Below, piece after piece: positions 45,624 to 54,817 of a stretch of DNA of 64,000 bases. The notes beneath the pieces were generated by a model. It was not told the DNA's origin and did no database searches. It saw nothing but the letters and a program-made list of their open reading frames with translations. Where the stretch lies: contig CP102593.1 of assembly GCA_025666215.1 (NCBI GenBank), forward strand, positions 1,439,001-1,503,000, read 5' to 3'. The translations under genes and the position numbers were made by a program. Each line of letters begins with the position of its first letter. Positions within the stretch are counted from its first letter, which is position 1. Origin of the DNA: Xanthomonas campestris pv. phormiicola (GTDB lineage: Bacteria > Pseudomonadota > Gammaproteobacteria > Xanthomonadales > Xanthomonadaceae).

Positions 45624-46773
45624 GCGCGGTTCTCCTTACGGAAGTGAGCGAGAGGGCCGGCGCCAGCGCCAGCAGGGCCGCCGCAGCGGCCGCGAGAAAT
45701 GGCACGGCCAGGCCGTGGTGTTGCACCAGGGCGCCGGCGAGCGCGCCGCCGGCCACGCCGGCGTATTTGCCGAACGCATCGAAGCGTCCGAACAGCCGCC
45801 CGGCGGCGTGCGCGTTGGCGACGCCGGCGAGGCTGCGGTTGAGTCCGCGCAGCGCCATCCACATGCCTACGCCGAACAGCAGGCGCGCGGCGATCAGCCA
45901 CGCCGGCGCGTGCAGCACCGCCTGCAGCAGGCAGGCCAGCGCGAACAGCGCCAGCCCGGCCGGCAGCGGCGAGGCGCCGTGCTCGCGGCCGCGCCAGCAC
46001 GGCAGCAGCACCAGGTAGACCAGGTGCGGCAGGCTGTACAGCAGGCCTGCGGCGGCGGCGTTGCCGATGCCCTGCGCCTGCGCGTACGGCAGGAAGTACG
46101 GAAAGGTCACCACCATCGCAAGGCAGAACAGGAACTGCGTGCTCCACAGCGCCCAGCGCTGGCGACGGCGGCCGCGGTCGTCGTGCATGTCGGCATGCGT
46201 CGTCGCCGTGGCATGGCGTGGCCGCGGCGGATCGGCGGGCAGTCGCCAACTCAGCGCGAAGGCGAGCAGCGGCAGCAGCGCCAGATAGCGGTACAGCGCT
46301 TGCGCCGGACCCAGCGCGCTGGCCAGGCCCAGCAACGCCGGCGCAGTGACCATCGCCAGCCGCGCCGAGAACTGGGTCCAGTCCAGCGCGCGCGCCAGCG
46401 GCCCGGTCCGCGCCTGCGTGGTCAGATAGGCGTTGCTCGCGGCCAGCGAGCCGCCGCAGGCGCCCTGCACGACCAGCCCGGCCACCAGCCAGCCCAGGTC
46501 GGGGGCGAAGCCGGCCATCGCGAAACCCAGCGCCAGGCCCAGCTGCGCGCGCAGCAGCGAGCGCTTGCGTCCGTAGCGGTCGGCCAGCCGGCCCCAGGCG
46601 CTGGCGGTGAGCGCGGTGCACAGCGTCGGCAGCACGTACAGCACGCCGCTCCAGCCGATCGCCGCGCCCGGCGCCAACTGGTGCAGCACCTGCGGCAGGA
46701 ACAGCGGCATGCCCAGCGCGGTGAACGCGGCCAGGTAGTGCGCGGCCAGCACCGGGCCGAGCACCCGCTTCAT
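45601..46773 (-). CDS. xssC: MFS siderophore exporter (PvsC-like)
   Basis: A 390-residue major facilitator protein with about 12 helices and the MFS loop GRLADRYGRKRSLLRAQLG between helices 2 and 3. A charged central loop (ATATTHADMHDDRGRRRQR) separates the halves. Sitting between the two NIS synthetases, as pvsC does in Vibrio, it is the likely inner-membrane exporter of the finished siderophore. The start at 46773 gives ATGA coupling to xssB. Confidence 0.9.
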   Translation of the reverse strand: MKRVLGPVLAAHYLAAFTALGMPLFLPQVLHQLAPGAAIGWSGVLYVLPTLCTALTASAWGRLADRYGRKRSLLRAQLGLALGFAMAGFAPDLGWLVAGLVVQGACGGSLAASNAYLTTQARTGPLARALDWTQFSARLAMVTAPALLGLASALGPAQALYRYLALLPLLAFALSWRLPADPPRPRHATATTHADMHDDRGRRRQRWALWSTQFLFCLAMVVTFPYFLPYAQAQGIGNAAAAGLLYSLPHLVYLVLLPCWRGREHGASPLPAGLALFALACLLQAVLHAPAWLIAARLLFGVGMWMALRGLNRSLAGVANAHAAGRLFGRFDAFGKYAGVAGGALAGALVQHHGLAVPFLAAAAAALLALAPALSLTSVRRTAHVPARDA

Positions 46774-48587
46774 CGCGGCGCTCCGTGCGCGAACGCGGCG
46801 TGCGCTGGCGCCGCGACAGCAGGCGCTGGCGCGGTCGCGCACTCTTCGCGCAGCAGATTGGGCGCGCTGTCGCCATAGAACTTGTTGATGTCGGCGGCGC
46901 CGGTGATCTGCTTGCCGAGCAGGCTGCCGGCGCTGAGCAGGTACTTCACCGGCAGCCGCGGCGCCGCCAGCAGCGCCTGCGCCGGGGCGGTGTCGATGCC
47001 TTCGCCATGCAGCTCGCGCAGCGTGCCGTGCAGGCGCGCGCGCAGTTGCGCGTACAGCGGCGCGCGCAACGCGGGTTGCGCTTCGGCCAGGCCTTCCAGC
47101 ACCGCCTGCAGGTCGAGCTGCAGGATGATGGTGCAGAACATCCGCGCCAGCGCGGCCTCGTCCTCCACCGCAATGCGCACGTCGCGCGGCGGCCCCAGTT
47201 GCGCCAGCTGCGGCCGCTGCGCATACAGCCGCGACAGCTTCACCCGTGCCGCGTCGTTGTCCTTCAGCAGCAGCCGCGGTGCGCGGCCGGGGGCGTAGAT
47301 CAGCACGCTGTTCTGCTGGTTGGCCTCCAGCGCGATGCCGTAGCGCAGCCACAGCCGCAGGTGCACCTGGCACATCAACCCGAGGTAGGCGTCCCACCAC
47401 GCGTGCAGGTCGCCGCCATGGAAACGCTCGGCCAGGTGCAGCGCCAGCGCGCGTCCGTCCGGCATCGCGGCGCACAGGCCGGCCACCGGCACCAGGGTCG
47501 CCTCCGGCAGCGGCGGATAGCGGCGCAGCAGATAGGCCAGGTGACGCGCCTCGCCGACCTGGCCGGCGTGCGATTCGTCCGCGTGCAGGTAGCGCGAGCC
47601 CAGGGCCGGATCGTCCGCGGCGATGGCGCGCAGCACGCGTTCGAACCAGTGCCCGTCGTACAGGGTGGACGGCTTGATCAGGCGCAGGTTGAGCGCGCCG
47701 AGGCTGCGCATCGGCAGCGGCAGCTTGAGGTGGTGGTCCGGGTATTCCAGCGGGATCACCGTGCGCACCGACAGCGACGGGCGCACCTGCAGCCAGGGCT
47801 GCGGCGCGGCGCGCGCGCCGTCGGGCAGCGCGAAGCCGTCCTCGCCCAGGCGCGCGAAGGTCAGCGGATGCAGCGGCCAGGCGACGTGGCTGGCGTCCAG
47901 CGCCGGCGCCAGGCCGAGCATGCTCGGACGCGGCCAGAACGCCGGCGGCGGCGTGGTCCGCGTCGCCTGCGTTGCAGGCAGCGCCAGCCAGCGCAGCGCG
48001 AAGCACGGCGCGAACTCGGGCGCGTAGTGCGGCAGCTGTGCGTCGTCCAGTCCGACCTTGGCGCGCGCGGTCGGATAGAACGGATGGTCGCGATGGCTGG
48101 CCAGCTGCTCGCAGCGGTAGGCGCGTTCGTGCGCCTCGGCCGCGTCCAGCACGGCGGCCAGCAGCGGGCGTTGTTGCGCGTAGGCCTGTCGCGCCAGGGC
48201 GCGCTGGCTTACCGCGCAGTGCGCTTCGTCGGCATAGGCGCGGTGCAGGCGCCGGGTGTCCGCGTCCAGCCCGGCGCTGATCCGCGCCAACCAGGTTTCG
48301 GCGCCGTATTCGAAGACGATGCGCTCGCCGTCGCGCAGCAGCCAGCCGTCGCTGCAGGCGCTGAGGTCCTGCAGGTAGCCGCGGCGTTGCAACGGCAGCC
48401 ACAGTTCGCCGTCGGGCAGGTGCGCGATGCGCCACCAGGTCGCGCTCGGCAGCGGCGCCGGCCATGCCGCCAGCAGCGCCGGCGACGGCGCGGCGGCGTT
48501 GCCGAGGCTGACGATGCCGCGCAGGTCTTCGCGCAGGCAGGCGTCGATGATGCGCAGGTCGACATAGCGGCGGTCGTCCAGGTTCAT
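46770..48587 (-). CDS. xssB: NIS siderophore synthetase, IucA/IucC family (PvsB-like)
   Basis: The second NRPS-independent synthetase, 605 residues. Family features include HRDHPFYPTARAKVGL, WPLHPLTFARLG, RPSLSVRTVIPLEYPDHHLKLPLP, GIALEANQQNSVLIY and a C-terminal FerIII-like end with KYLLSAGSLLGKQIT. By the vibrioferrin route it joins the citryl half to the alanine/2-oxoglutarate half. The ATG overlaps the xssA stop as ATGA. The C-terminal 25 residues are alanine-rich and not needed for the fold. Confidence 0.92.
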   Translation of the reverse strand: MNLDDRRYVDLRIIDACLREDLRGIVSLGNAAAPSPALLAAWPAPLPSATWWRIAHLPDGELWLPLQRRGYLQDLSACSDGWLLRDGERIVFEYGAETWLARISAGLDADTRRLHRAYADEAHCAVSQRALARQAYAQQRPLLAAVLDAAEAHERAYRCEQLASHRDHPFYPTARAKVGLDDAQLPHYAPEFAPCFALRWLALPATQATRTTPPPAFWPRPSMLGLAPALDASHVAWPLHPLTFARLGEDGFALPDGARAAPQPWLQVRPSLSVRTVIPLEYPDHHLKLPLPMRSLGALNLRLIKPSTLYDGHWFERVLRAIAADDPALGSRYLHADESHAGQVGEARHLAYLLRRYPPLPEATLVPVAGLCAAMPDGRALALHLAERFHGGDLHAWWDAYLGLMCQVHLRLWLRYGIALEANQQNSVLIYAPGRAPRLLLKDNDAARVKLSRLYAQRPQLAQLGPPRDVRIAVEDEAALARMFCTIILQLDLQAVLEGLAEAQPALRAPLYAQLRARLHGTLRELHGEGIDTAPAQALLAAPRLPVKYLLSAGSLLGKQITGAADINKFYGDSAPNLLREECATAPAPAVAAPAHAAFAHGAPR

Positions 48588-49810
48588 GGCTGCGCTCCGG
48601 CGTTGGCCTCGATCCGCCATTGCAGCGGCGCCTCGGCGGCGGCAAGCGCGCGTTGCAGGTCGGGCGCGGCGTCGGCGAGCACGTCCAGCGCGCCCAGATA
48701 GTCCTTGTTGGAGTGGCTCAGGCGGATGCTGTCGCCGGGTTGCCGCAGGCGCCGGTAGCGCGCCTCCCAGTGCGTGTCGGTGCAGGCCTGGTCGTCGCTG
48801 GCCGCGGCCAGGGTGCCTTCGCTCGCGGCGACGTAGTAGCGCACCAGGGCGTGTTCGCGCTGCGCGCGCAGGGTCGGCAACGGTTGCCCCAGATGCAGGC
48901 CGAGCACGCTGTCGAACCAGCGTCCGCCGAACATGCGGTCGAGCAGGAATTCGCGGCCGTCGCCGATGCTGCGGTAGTTGATCTCCACCAGCACCGGCCC
49001 GTCGGCGGTGAGGATGAATTCGCTGTGGCAGGCGCCGAAGCCGATACCGAACGCCTGCAGCTGCGCCAGCGCCTGGCGCAGCGCCGGCGTGCCGGGGTCG
49101 CCGCGCCAACTGGCCTCGCACTCGACGAAGTGCGGCGGCGGCGACAGGCGCACGTCGAAGCCGCCCAGCGCCTGCAGACGCTGCCCGTCGCCGAGCGTTT
49201 CCACGGTGAACAACGGACCTTGCAGCACGCCCTCCAGCAACACGCTGCGCTGCGGGTGGCGTTGCCAGAAATCGTCGAGATAGGCCTGCAGTGCGGCGGC
49301 ATCGGCGCAGTGGCGCACGTCCAGGCTGGCCACGCCTTCGCGCGGCTTGGCGATCAGCGGCCACGGCGCCTGCGCCGGCAGCGGTGCGCCCGGCGCCAGG
49401 CTGCAGAACCACGGCGCCGGCAGCCCGTGCGCGCGCAGCCGCTGGCGCATCGCGGCCTTGTTCTTGGCCGCATAGCAGATCTGCCAGTCCTTGCCCGGCA
49501 GTTCCAGCGCAGCGGCGACCAGCGCGGCGCTGGTCTGCAGATGATCGCTGTTGCTGAACACCGCGCGCGGCTGCACTTGCAGGGTGCTGAGCAGGTCGAG
49601 CACGCCGAGCGGATTGAACACGTCGCACTCCAGGACCTGCAGCGGCAGCGCCGGCGGATGCCGGCGGAAGTGCGCCAGGTGCTCGTGGCGGTGGTCGGTC
49701 AACACCAGCACCGGCACGCCCAGGCGTTGCGCCGCGGGAATGAAACCATCGGTCACCGCCGGATGGCAGACGTGGCTCAGGATCAGCAGGGGAGCGTCAT
49801 GCGGGGTCAT
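48584..49810 (-). CDS. xssA: ATP-grasp ligase of siderophore synthesis (PvsA-like)
   Basis: A 408-residue ATP-grasp enzyme. The nucleotide-binding lysine is in LIAKPREGVASLDV. The metal-binding end is GPVLVEINYRSIGDGREF with its glutamate and asparagine. PvsA-type enzymes make the amide bond to the amino acid (alanine) part of vibrioferrin. It is first of the five overlapping biosynthetic genes, 250 bp after the receptor gene; that gap shows no gene. The upstream ribosome binding site is weak (GAGAA), so read-through from the receptor transcript is likely. Confidence 0.88.
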   Translation of the reverse strand: MTPHDAPLLILSHVCHPAVTDGFIPAAQRLGVPVLVLTDHRHEHLAHFRRHPPALPLQVLECDVFNPLGVLDLLSTLQVQPRAVFSNSDHLQTSAALVAAALELPGKDWQICYAAKNKAAMRQRLRAHGLPAPWFCSLAPGAPLPAQAPWPLIAKPREGVASLDVRHCADAAALQAYLDDFWQRHPQRSVLLEGVLQGPLFTVETLGDGQRLQALGGFDVRLSPPPHFVECEASWRGDPGTPALRQALAQLQAFGIGFGACHSEFILTADGPVLVEINYRSIGDGREFLLDRMFGGRWFDSVLGLHLGQPLPTLRAQREHALVRYYVAASEGTLAAASDDQACTDTHWEARYRRLRQPGDSIRLSHSNKDYLGALDVLADAAPDLQRALAAAEAPLQWRIEANAGAQP

Positions 49811-50060
49811 GATCGGTTCTCGTTCGGAAGACGGGGGACGGACGCGCGCGACGTCGCGCGGCCGCGAGCTGCGGACACGGGGAGCACAAGCCGCGGCTGC
49901 GGCGATAGAGGACTGCCTGGCGCACGCATCGGGCGCGCGCTGGGTGTGCTGCGAACGCGGCCGCGTTCGCCGGAAGCGCCCGCGTATCCCGCGGGCGGTG
50001 GCGCGCCGGCTGGCGCGCGGTGCTGCGAACGCTACCGTCGTCGTCCGACGGCAACGGCGA

Positions 50061-52193
50061 TCAGAAGCGGTATTCCAGGCCGACGGTGACGCTGCGGCCC
50101 GGGGCCGGCTGCCGGCCCCACGGGCTGGTGTCGATGCCGCGGTACCAGTACTTGCGGTCGAACAGGTTGTTCACCGCCAGCGAGGCGCTGAGCTTGCCGC
50201 TGTCGCGCTCGCTGAGCACCTGGCTCAGCTGCGCGTTCCAGACCCAGTACGCCGGCAGCTCGCCGACCGAGCCGATCGCGTTTTCCTGCACGCTGTTGGC
50301 GGCATCGCTGAAGGCGCGGCTGAAGTAATAGCCGGACACTGCGACGGTGGTGTGACCGGGCTGGTAGGACGCGCCGAGGCTGAGCTGGTTGCGCGAGGTG
50401 TAGGGCACCAGCTTGCCGTCGTAGGCACCCGATTCCTGGCGCGCATCCAGATAGGCGTAGCCGGCGTTGAGAGTCAGCGCGCGCAGCTGCGCCGGACTCC
50501 ATTGCAGTTCCAGCTCGCCGCCCTGGTGGCGGGTCTTGCCGAGGTTGCGATAGGTACGGGTGGTGTTGTCGAGCTGGATCTGCTGGTCGAAGTCGATCAG
50601 GTAGCCGCCGAACTGCACGCGGGTGCGTTCGTTGGGCTGGTAGCGCGCGCCGGCCTCGTAGTTCCAGGCCAGCTCGGCATCGAGGTTGTCGCCATAGATG
50701 ATCTGGGTGACCTGCGGCGCGCGCAGCGAGCGCTGCCCGTCGGCGTACAGGTACCACTGCGGCGTGGCCTGGAAACCCAGGGTCAGACTGGGCAACACAT
50801 CGCTCGTCTTGTTGCGCGTGCTGGCGCCGCTGGCGAGGTTGTAATAGCGCGAATCCACCCGCTCGTAGCGCAGCCCGGGGGTGATGGTGACGCGGTCGTC
50901 GGCCAGGCCGATCGCATCGCTGACGTAGGCGGCGGCGCCGCGGTCCTTGAAGCGCCAGTCGCGCACCAGGGTGTACAGCCCGTCGCTCAGCCGCGTGTTG
51001 CCGACCAGGAAGTCGATGTCCTCGCTGATCGCGCGCGCGCCGACGGTCCACTGCTGGCTCACCGCACCGGAGTCCATCTTCCAGCTCAGCCGCGGCTCGC
51101 TGCCGTAGACCTTGAAATCGCGCGGCGCGCTCTGCCGCAATTGCGGCGGCAGATCCGCCCGCCAGGTCTCGCTGGACGCCGAGCGCATGCCGACGACGAA
51201 GTTGCGGCTGCTGCGCGCGCTGAAGTTGCTCCAGTCCAGGCGCAGGTCCTGGAACGGCCCCAGGTCGCCGAAGTCCTGCTGGTAGACCAGCGAGGCGCGC
51301 GTGGTGCGGCCGGTGAACTCGTCCAGCGGCCGCGTCGACTGGCGCGCATCGCGCAGATAGTCGGCGGTCGACAGGGCGCCGGCCATGTCCATGTCGGCCA
51401 CGTAGCGCTGCACGCTGGCCTTGAGCAGCTTGTCCGGCGCCAGCCACCATTCGGCGCGCAGGCGCAGGTTCTTGATGTCGGTGTCGCTGTGCTCGCGCCA
51501 GTACTCGCCCTTGGTCCAGTTCGCGTCCAGCTGCAGGCCGAAGGTGTCGCTGGCGTAGCCGCCGGTGCTGATCGCGGTGTCGCCCAGGTAGTGCCCGGCG
51601 CCGCCGGCGGTGACCTTCTGTCCGAGCGTGGTGGTCCAGGTCGTGGGGATGTCCGGACTGATCAGGTTGATCACGCCGCCGACGTTGTTGGGGCCGTACT
51701 GCACCGCCGCGCCGCCGCGCACGATGTCGATGCGGTCGACCTGGTTGAGGCCGACCGGGAACAGCGACAGGCTGGTCTGCCCGTACGGCGCCAGTGCCAG
51801 CGGGATGCCGTCTTCGAGCACCTGCACGCGGCCGCTGCGGCTCTCGTACAGGCCGCGCAGCATGATCTGCGGCAGCGCGCCGGTGCCGGTCTCGTCGAAC
51901 ACCTTGATCCCCGGCACGCGCTGCAGCGCGTCGTCCAGCGAGCGGTTGGCGCCGTTGCGCAGCTGCGCGCTGTCGATCACCTGGCGGCTGCCGGCGTAAT
52001 GCTGCACGTCCTGCACGGTGGAGCGGCCGAGCAGGCTGCCCTGCACCTGCACGGTATCCAGCTGGCGGATCCGCGCCGCCGCGTCCTGCGGGTCCTGCGC
52101 CTGCTGGGTCTGTTGGGCGCTGGCCACGGACGGGGCGAGCAGGGCGGCGCCGACGGCGAGGGCCAGCAACGAGGGGGGAAGCGAAACGGTCAA
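50061..52193 (-). CDS. xsuA: TonB-dependent siderophore receptor
   Basis: A 710-residue receptor, shorter than the other three TonB receptors here and close to siderophore receptors such as FecA/PvuA. It has a signal peptide ending SVASAQQ, TonB-box-like LDTVQVQGSLLGR, plug motifs DALQRVPGIKVFDE and VRGGAAVQYGPNNVGGVINLI, and a terminal aromatic strand (VTVGLEYRF). No ATG fits: the TTG at 52193, with GGAG upstream, is the only good start near the signal peptide. Its place in the siderophore operon makes ferric xanthoferrin/vibrioferrin the likely ligand. Confidence 0.92.
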   Translation of the reverse strand: MTVSLPPSLLALAVGAALLAPSVASAQQTQQAQDPQDAAARIRQLDTVQVQGSLLGRSTVQDVQHYAGSRQVIDSAQLRNGANRSLDDALQRVPGIKVFDETGTGALPQIMLRGLYESRSGRVQVLEDGIPLALAPYGQTSLSLFPVGLNQVDRIDIVRGGAAVQYGPNNVGGVINLISPDIPTTWTTTLGQKVTAGGAGHYLGDTAISTGGYASDTFGLQLDANWTKGEYWREHSDTDIKNLRLRAEWWLAPDKLLKASVQRYVADMDMAGALSTADYLRDARQSTRPLDEFTGRTTRASLVYQQDFGDLGPFQDLRLDWSNFSARSSRNFVVGMRSASSETWRADLPPQLRQSAPRDFKVYGSEPRLSWKMDSGAVSQQWTVGARAISEDIDFLVGNTRLSDGLYTLVRDWRFKDRGAAAYVSDAIGLADDRVTITPGLRYERVDSRYYNLASGASTRNKTSDVLPSLTLGFQATPQWYLYADGQRSLRAPQVTQIIYGDNLDAELAWNYEAGARYQPNERTRVQFGGYLIDFDQQIQLDNTTRTYRNLGKTRHQGGELELQWSPAQLRALTLNAGYAYLDARQESGAYDGKLVPYTSRNQLSLGASYQPGHTTVAVSGYYFSRAFSDAANSVQENAIGSVGELPAYWVWNAQLSQVLSERDSGKLSASLAVNNLFDRKYWYRGIDTSPWGRQPAPGRSVTVGLEYRF

Positions 52194-52218
52194 GGCGAAG
52201 ACTCCGGGGAACGAAGGA

Positions 52219-52950
52219 TCAATGCGCGCGCAGTTCGGCGGCGTGCTGGCGCAGCGCGGATTGCAGCAGCGCGCGGTCTTCGCCGGCGAACAGCCACTGC
52301 AGGTCCGCCTGCGCCAGCCAGTGCCGGCGTTGCGCCGCATCGCGCGGATTGGGACAGAACGGGATGCCGGCGTCGCGACAGGCGGCGGCGATCGCCAGCA
52401 GCTGCGCCCACACCTGCGGATGGCTCGGCTGCGGGCCGACCCCCAGGTCCAGCGCCAGGTCGAGTGCGCCTTCCATCACCAGCGACACGCCCGGCACCTG
52501 CAGGATCTGCGGCAACGCCCGCACGCCGGCCGCGCTTTCGATCATCGGCACCACGCGCAGGGTGTGCCGGGTGCGCTCGATGTAGTCGGCCAGGGCGACG
52601 TTGCCGAAGCCGGTGACGCGGCCGCCGCTGATGCCGCGCCGGCCGCGTGGCGGGAAGTGCGCGGCGGCGACCGCGCGTTCGGCCTGCTCGGCGCTGTCCA
52701 GTCCGGCCAGCACCACCCCGCGCGCGCCGGCGTCGAGCACCCGGCCGATCAGCTTGGCGTCGACCTCGGGCACCCGCACCCAGGCTTCGCAGCCGCCCAG
52801 TTCGCAGGCGCGGATCGCGTGTTCCAGCTCGGCCGGCGAGCGCAGCACGTGCTCCAGGTCGAGCACCGCGAAGTCGTAGCCCAGGTGGCCGAACATCTCG
52901 CACAGCAACGGGCTGGGCACCGAATTGAGCAACCCGATCTTGCAAGCCAT
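52219..52950 (-). CDS. HpcH/HpaI aldolase family protein, SbnG-like citrate synthase candidate
   Basis: A 243-residue TIM-barrel protein of the HpcH/HpaI aldolase family: FGHLGYDFAVLDLEHVLRS, RVPEVDAKLIGRVLDAGARGVVL and VVPMIESAAGVRALPQI (with the metal-binding glutamate), then LVMEGALDLALDLGVG. In Staphylococcus the homologous SbnG is a dedicated citrate synthase for staphyloferrin B. As the first gene of a citrate-siderophore operon, this one probably also supplies citrate, although it might be an aldolase for another keto acid. A Fur-box-like site lies just upstream. The ATG at 52950 has no clear ribosome binding site; a TTG at 52986 is the alternative. Confidence 0.82.
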   Translation of the reverse strand: MACKIGLLNSVPSPLLCEMFGHLGYDFAVLDLEHVLRSPAELEHAIRACELGGCEAWVRVPEVDAKLIGRVLDAGARGVVLAGLDSAEQAERAVAAAHFPPRGRRGISGGRVTGFGNVALADYIERTRHTLRVVPMIESAAGVRALPQILQVPGVSLVMEGALDLALDLGVGPQPSHPQVWAQLLAIAAACRDAGIPFCPNPRDAAQRRHWLAQADLQWLFAGEDRALLQSALRQHAAELRAH

Positions 52951-52999
52951 GGGGGAGGGCGAGCGGGGCTGGGGAAGGGGCTGCAATCCTGGCCTAAAC

Positions 53000-53012
53000 G
53001 ATAATGGTTATC
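53000..53012. promoter_or_regulatory. Fur box of the siderophore operon
   Basis: GATAATGGTTATC is an inverted repeat (GATAA and TTATC around TGG) that fits the core of the Fur consensus GATAATGATAATCATTATC. It lies 50 bases upstream of the first gene of the siderophore operon, where it would overlap the promoter, so iron-replete Fur should repress the aldolase-xsuA-xssABCDE transcript. The next gene on the other side (the antiporter) ends toward it and is not expected to be controlled by it. Confidence 0.8.
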
Positions 53013-53137
53013 AAGTAGGTTTCGGCGGCGGCCACTGCATTCGCGTAGACGTTTTTTGTGCGCGCCGGCACCTATGCCGGGATGCAGCGCGCTTGCGCCG
53101 GTGGCGCGGGCTTCTGCGAACGGACGCCGCGCAAGCC

Positions 53138-54817
53138 TCAGCCCGGCACGGCGCGCATGGCGCGGTAAGGCGGCGTCGCCATCACCATCTCGGCCAGCGA
53201 ATAGGCCAGCTCGCGCTCGGCCATCACCGTGCCGTCGGCGCCGTGCTCGAGCAGGTGCTTGACCTCGGCATCGCTGTGCGCGCGGGCCAGCAGGGTCAGC
53301 CCGGGATTCAGCGCGCGCAGCTTGGCCAGCGCTTCGCCGGCCTCCAGCGGCTGCGGGATCGCCAGGATCGCGATCTTGGCCTGTTCCGGATGCGCCTCGG
53401 CCAGCACCCGGTCGGCGGCGGCGCTGCCGCGGATCCCGGGAATGCCGTCGGCATGCGCGCGTTCCACGTGCTCGCGGTTGTCGTCGATCACCAGCACCGG
53501 CACCCCGCGCTCGCGCAGCACCGCGGCCAGGGTGCTGCCGACCCGGCCGTAGCCGATCACGATGGCGTGGTCGACCAGGTCCAGCGACGGCCCCGGCGGC
53601 AGTTCCGCTTGCACCGTCACCGGCGCCTCCACCGCCTGCCTGGCCTGCCAGCGGTCCAGCCAGGTGAACAGCAGCGGGTTGGCGATGATCGACAGCAGCG
53701 CGCCGGCCAGGATCAGGTCGCGCCCGGTCTCGGGCAGGATCGCCAGGCTCACCCCGAGCCCGGCCAGGATGAAGGAGAACTCGCCGATCTGCGCCAGGCT
53801 GGTGGAGATGGTCAGGGCGATGCCGGTGGGGTGGCCGAACGCGCGCACGATCACGAACGCGGCCAGCGACTTGCCCACGGTGATGGTCAGGAACGTGGCC
53901 AGCACCTGCCACGGATGCTCGAGCAGGATGTGCGGATCGAACAGCATGCCGACCGAGACGAAGAACAGCACCGCGAACGCATCGCGCAGCGGCAGCGAAT
54001 CGCTGGCGGCCTTGTGGCTGAGCTCCGATTCCTTCAGCAGCATGCCGGCGAAGAACGCGCCCAGCGCGAACGATACCCCGAACAGGGTCGCCGAGCCGAA
54101 CGCCACGCCCAGCGCGATCGCCAGCACCGACAGGGTGAACAGCTCGCGCGAGCCGGTCGCGGCGACCTTCTCCAGCGCCCACGGGATCGCGCGGCGCCCG
54201 ACCACCAGCATCACCACCACGAACGCGGCCATCTTCAGCAGGGTGATGCCCAATGCGCCGAGGATCGAACCGGTGTCGGCGCCCTTTCCGCCCAGCGCGT
54301 CGGCCAGCGCCGGCAGCAGCACCAGCGCCAGCACCATCACCAGGTCCTCGACGATCAGCCAGCCCACCGCGATGCGCCCGCGCAGCGTTTCCAGCAGCCG
54401 CCGTTCCTCCATCGCGCGCAGCAGCACCACGGTGCTGGCCACCGACAGCGCCAGGCCGAACACCAGCCCGTGCAGGGTCGGCCAGCCCATGCTCCAGGCC
54501 AGGCCCCAGCCGAGCAGGGTGGCCACCGCGATCTGCGCCAGTGCGCCAGGGATCGCGATCCATTTCACTTCCATCAGGTCTTCGAGCGAGAAATGCAGGC
54601 CCACGCCGAACATCAGCAGCATCACCCCCAGTTCCGACAGCTGGTTGGCCAGCGCCTGGTCGGCGACGAAGCCGGGCGTGAACGGGCCGACGCAGATGCC
54701 GGCCACCAGATAGCCGACCAGCGGCGAGAGCTTGACCCGGTGGGCGAGGGTACCGAGGACGAAGGCGAGGGCGAGCCCGACCGCGATGATGTCGATGAGA
54801 CTGGTGTCGTGATGCAT
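53138..54817 (-). CDS. ybaL: Kef-type cation/proton antiporter YbaL
   Basis: A 559-residue monovalent cation:proton antiporter-2 protein. About 12 membrane helices run from residue 5 to 390 (LVGYLVAGICVGPFTPGFVAD, LGVMLLMFGVGLHFSLEDL, ALGAFFAGMLLKESELS and SLAQIGEFSFILAGLG). A TrkA-N/RCK domain follows from about 410 (HAIVIGYGRVGSTLAAVLRERG, DDNREHVERA), which binds NAD(H) or a related ligand for gating. The start MHHDTSLIDIIAVG at 54817 matches the YbaL N-terminus. A single gene. Confidence 0.92.
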   Translation of the reverse strand: MHHDTSLIDIIAVGLALAFVLGTLAHRVKLSPLVGYLVAGICVGPFTPGFVADQALANQLSELGVMLLMFGVGLHFSLEDLMEVKWIAIPGALAQIAVATLLGWGLAWSMGWPTLHGLVFGLALSVASTVVLLRAMEERRLLETLRGRIAVGWLIVEDLVMVLALVLLPALADALGGKGADTGSILGALGITLLKMAAFVVVMLVVGRRAIPWALEKVAATGSRELFTLSVLAIALGVAFGSATLFGVSFALGAFFAGMLLKESELSHKAASDSLPLRDAFAVLFFVSVGMLFDPHILLEHPWQVLATFLTITVGKSLAAFVIVRAFGHPTGIALTISTSLAQIGEFSFILAGLGVSLAILPETGRDLILAGALLSIIANPLLFTWLDRWQARQAVEAPVTVQAELPPGPSLDLVDHAIVIGYGRVGSTLAAVLRERGVPVLVIDDNREHVERAHADGIPGIRGSAAADRVLAEAHPEQAKIAILAIPQPLEAGEALAKLRALNPGLTLLARAHSDAEVKHLLEHGADGTVMAERELAYSLAEMVMATPPYRAMRAVPG

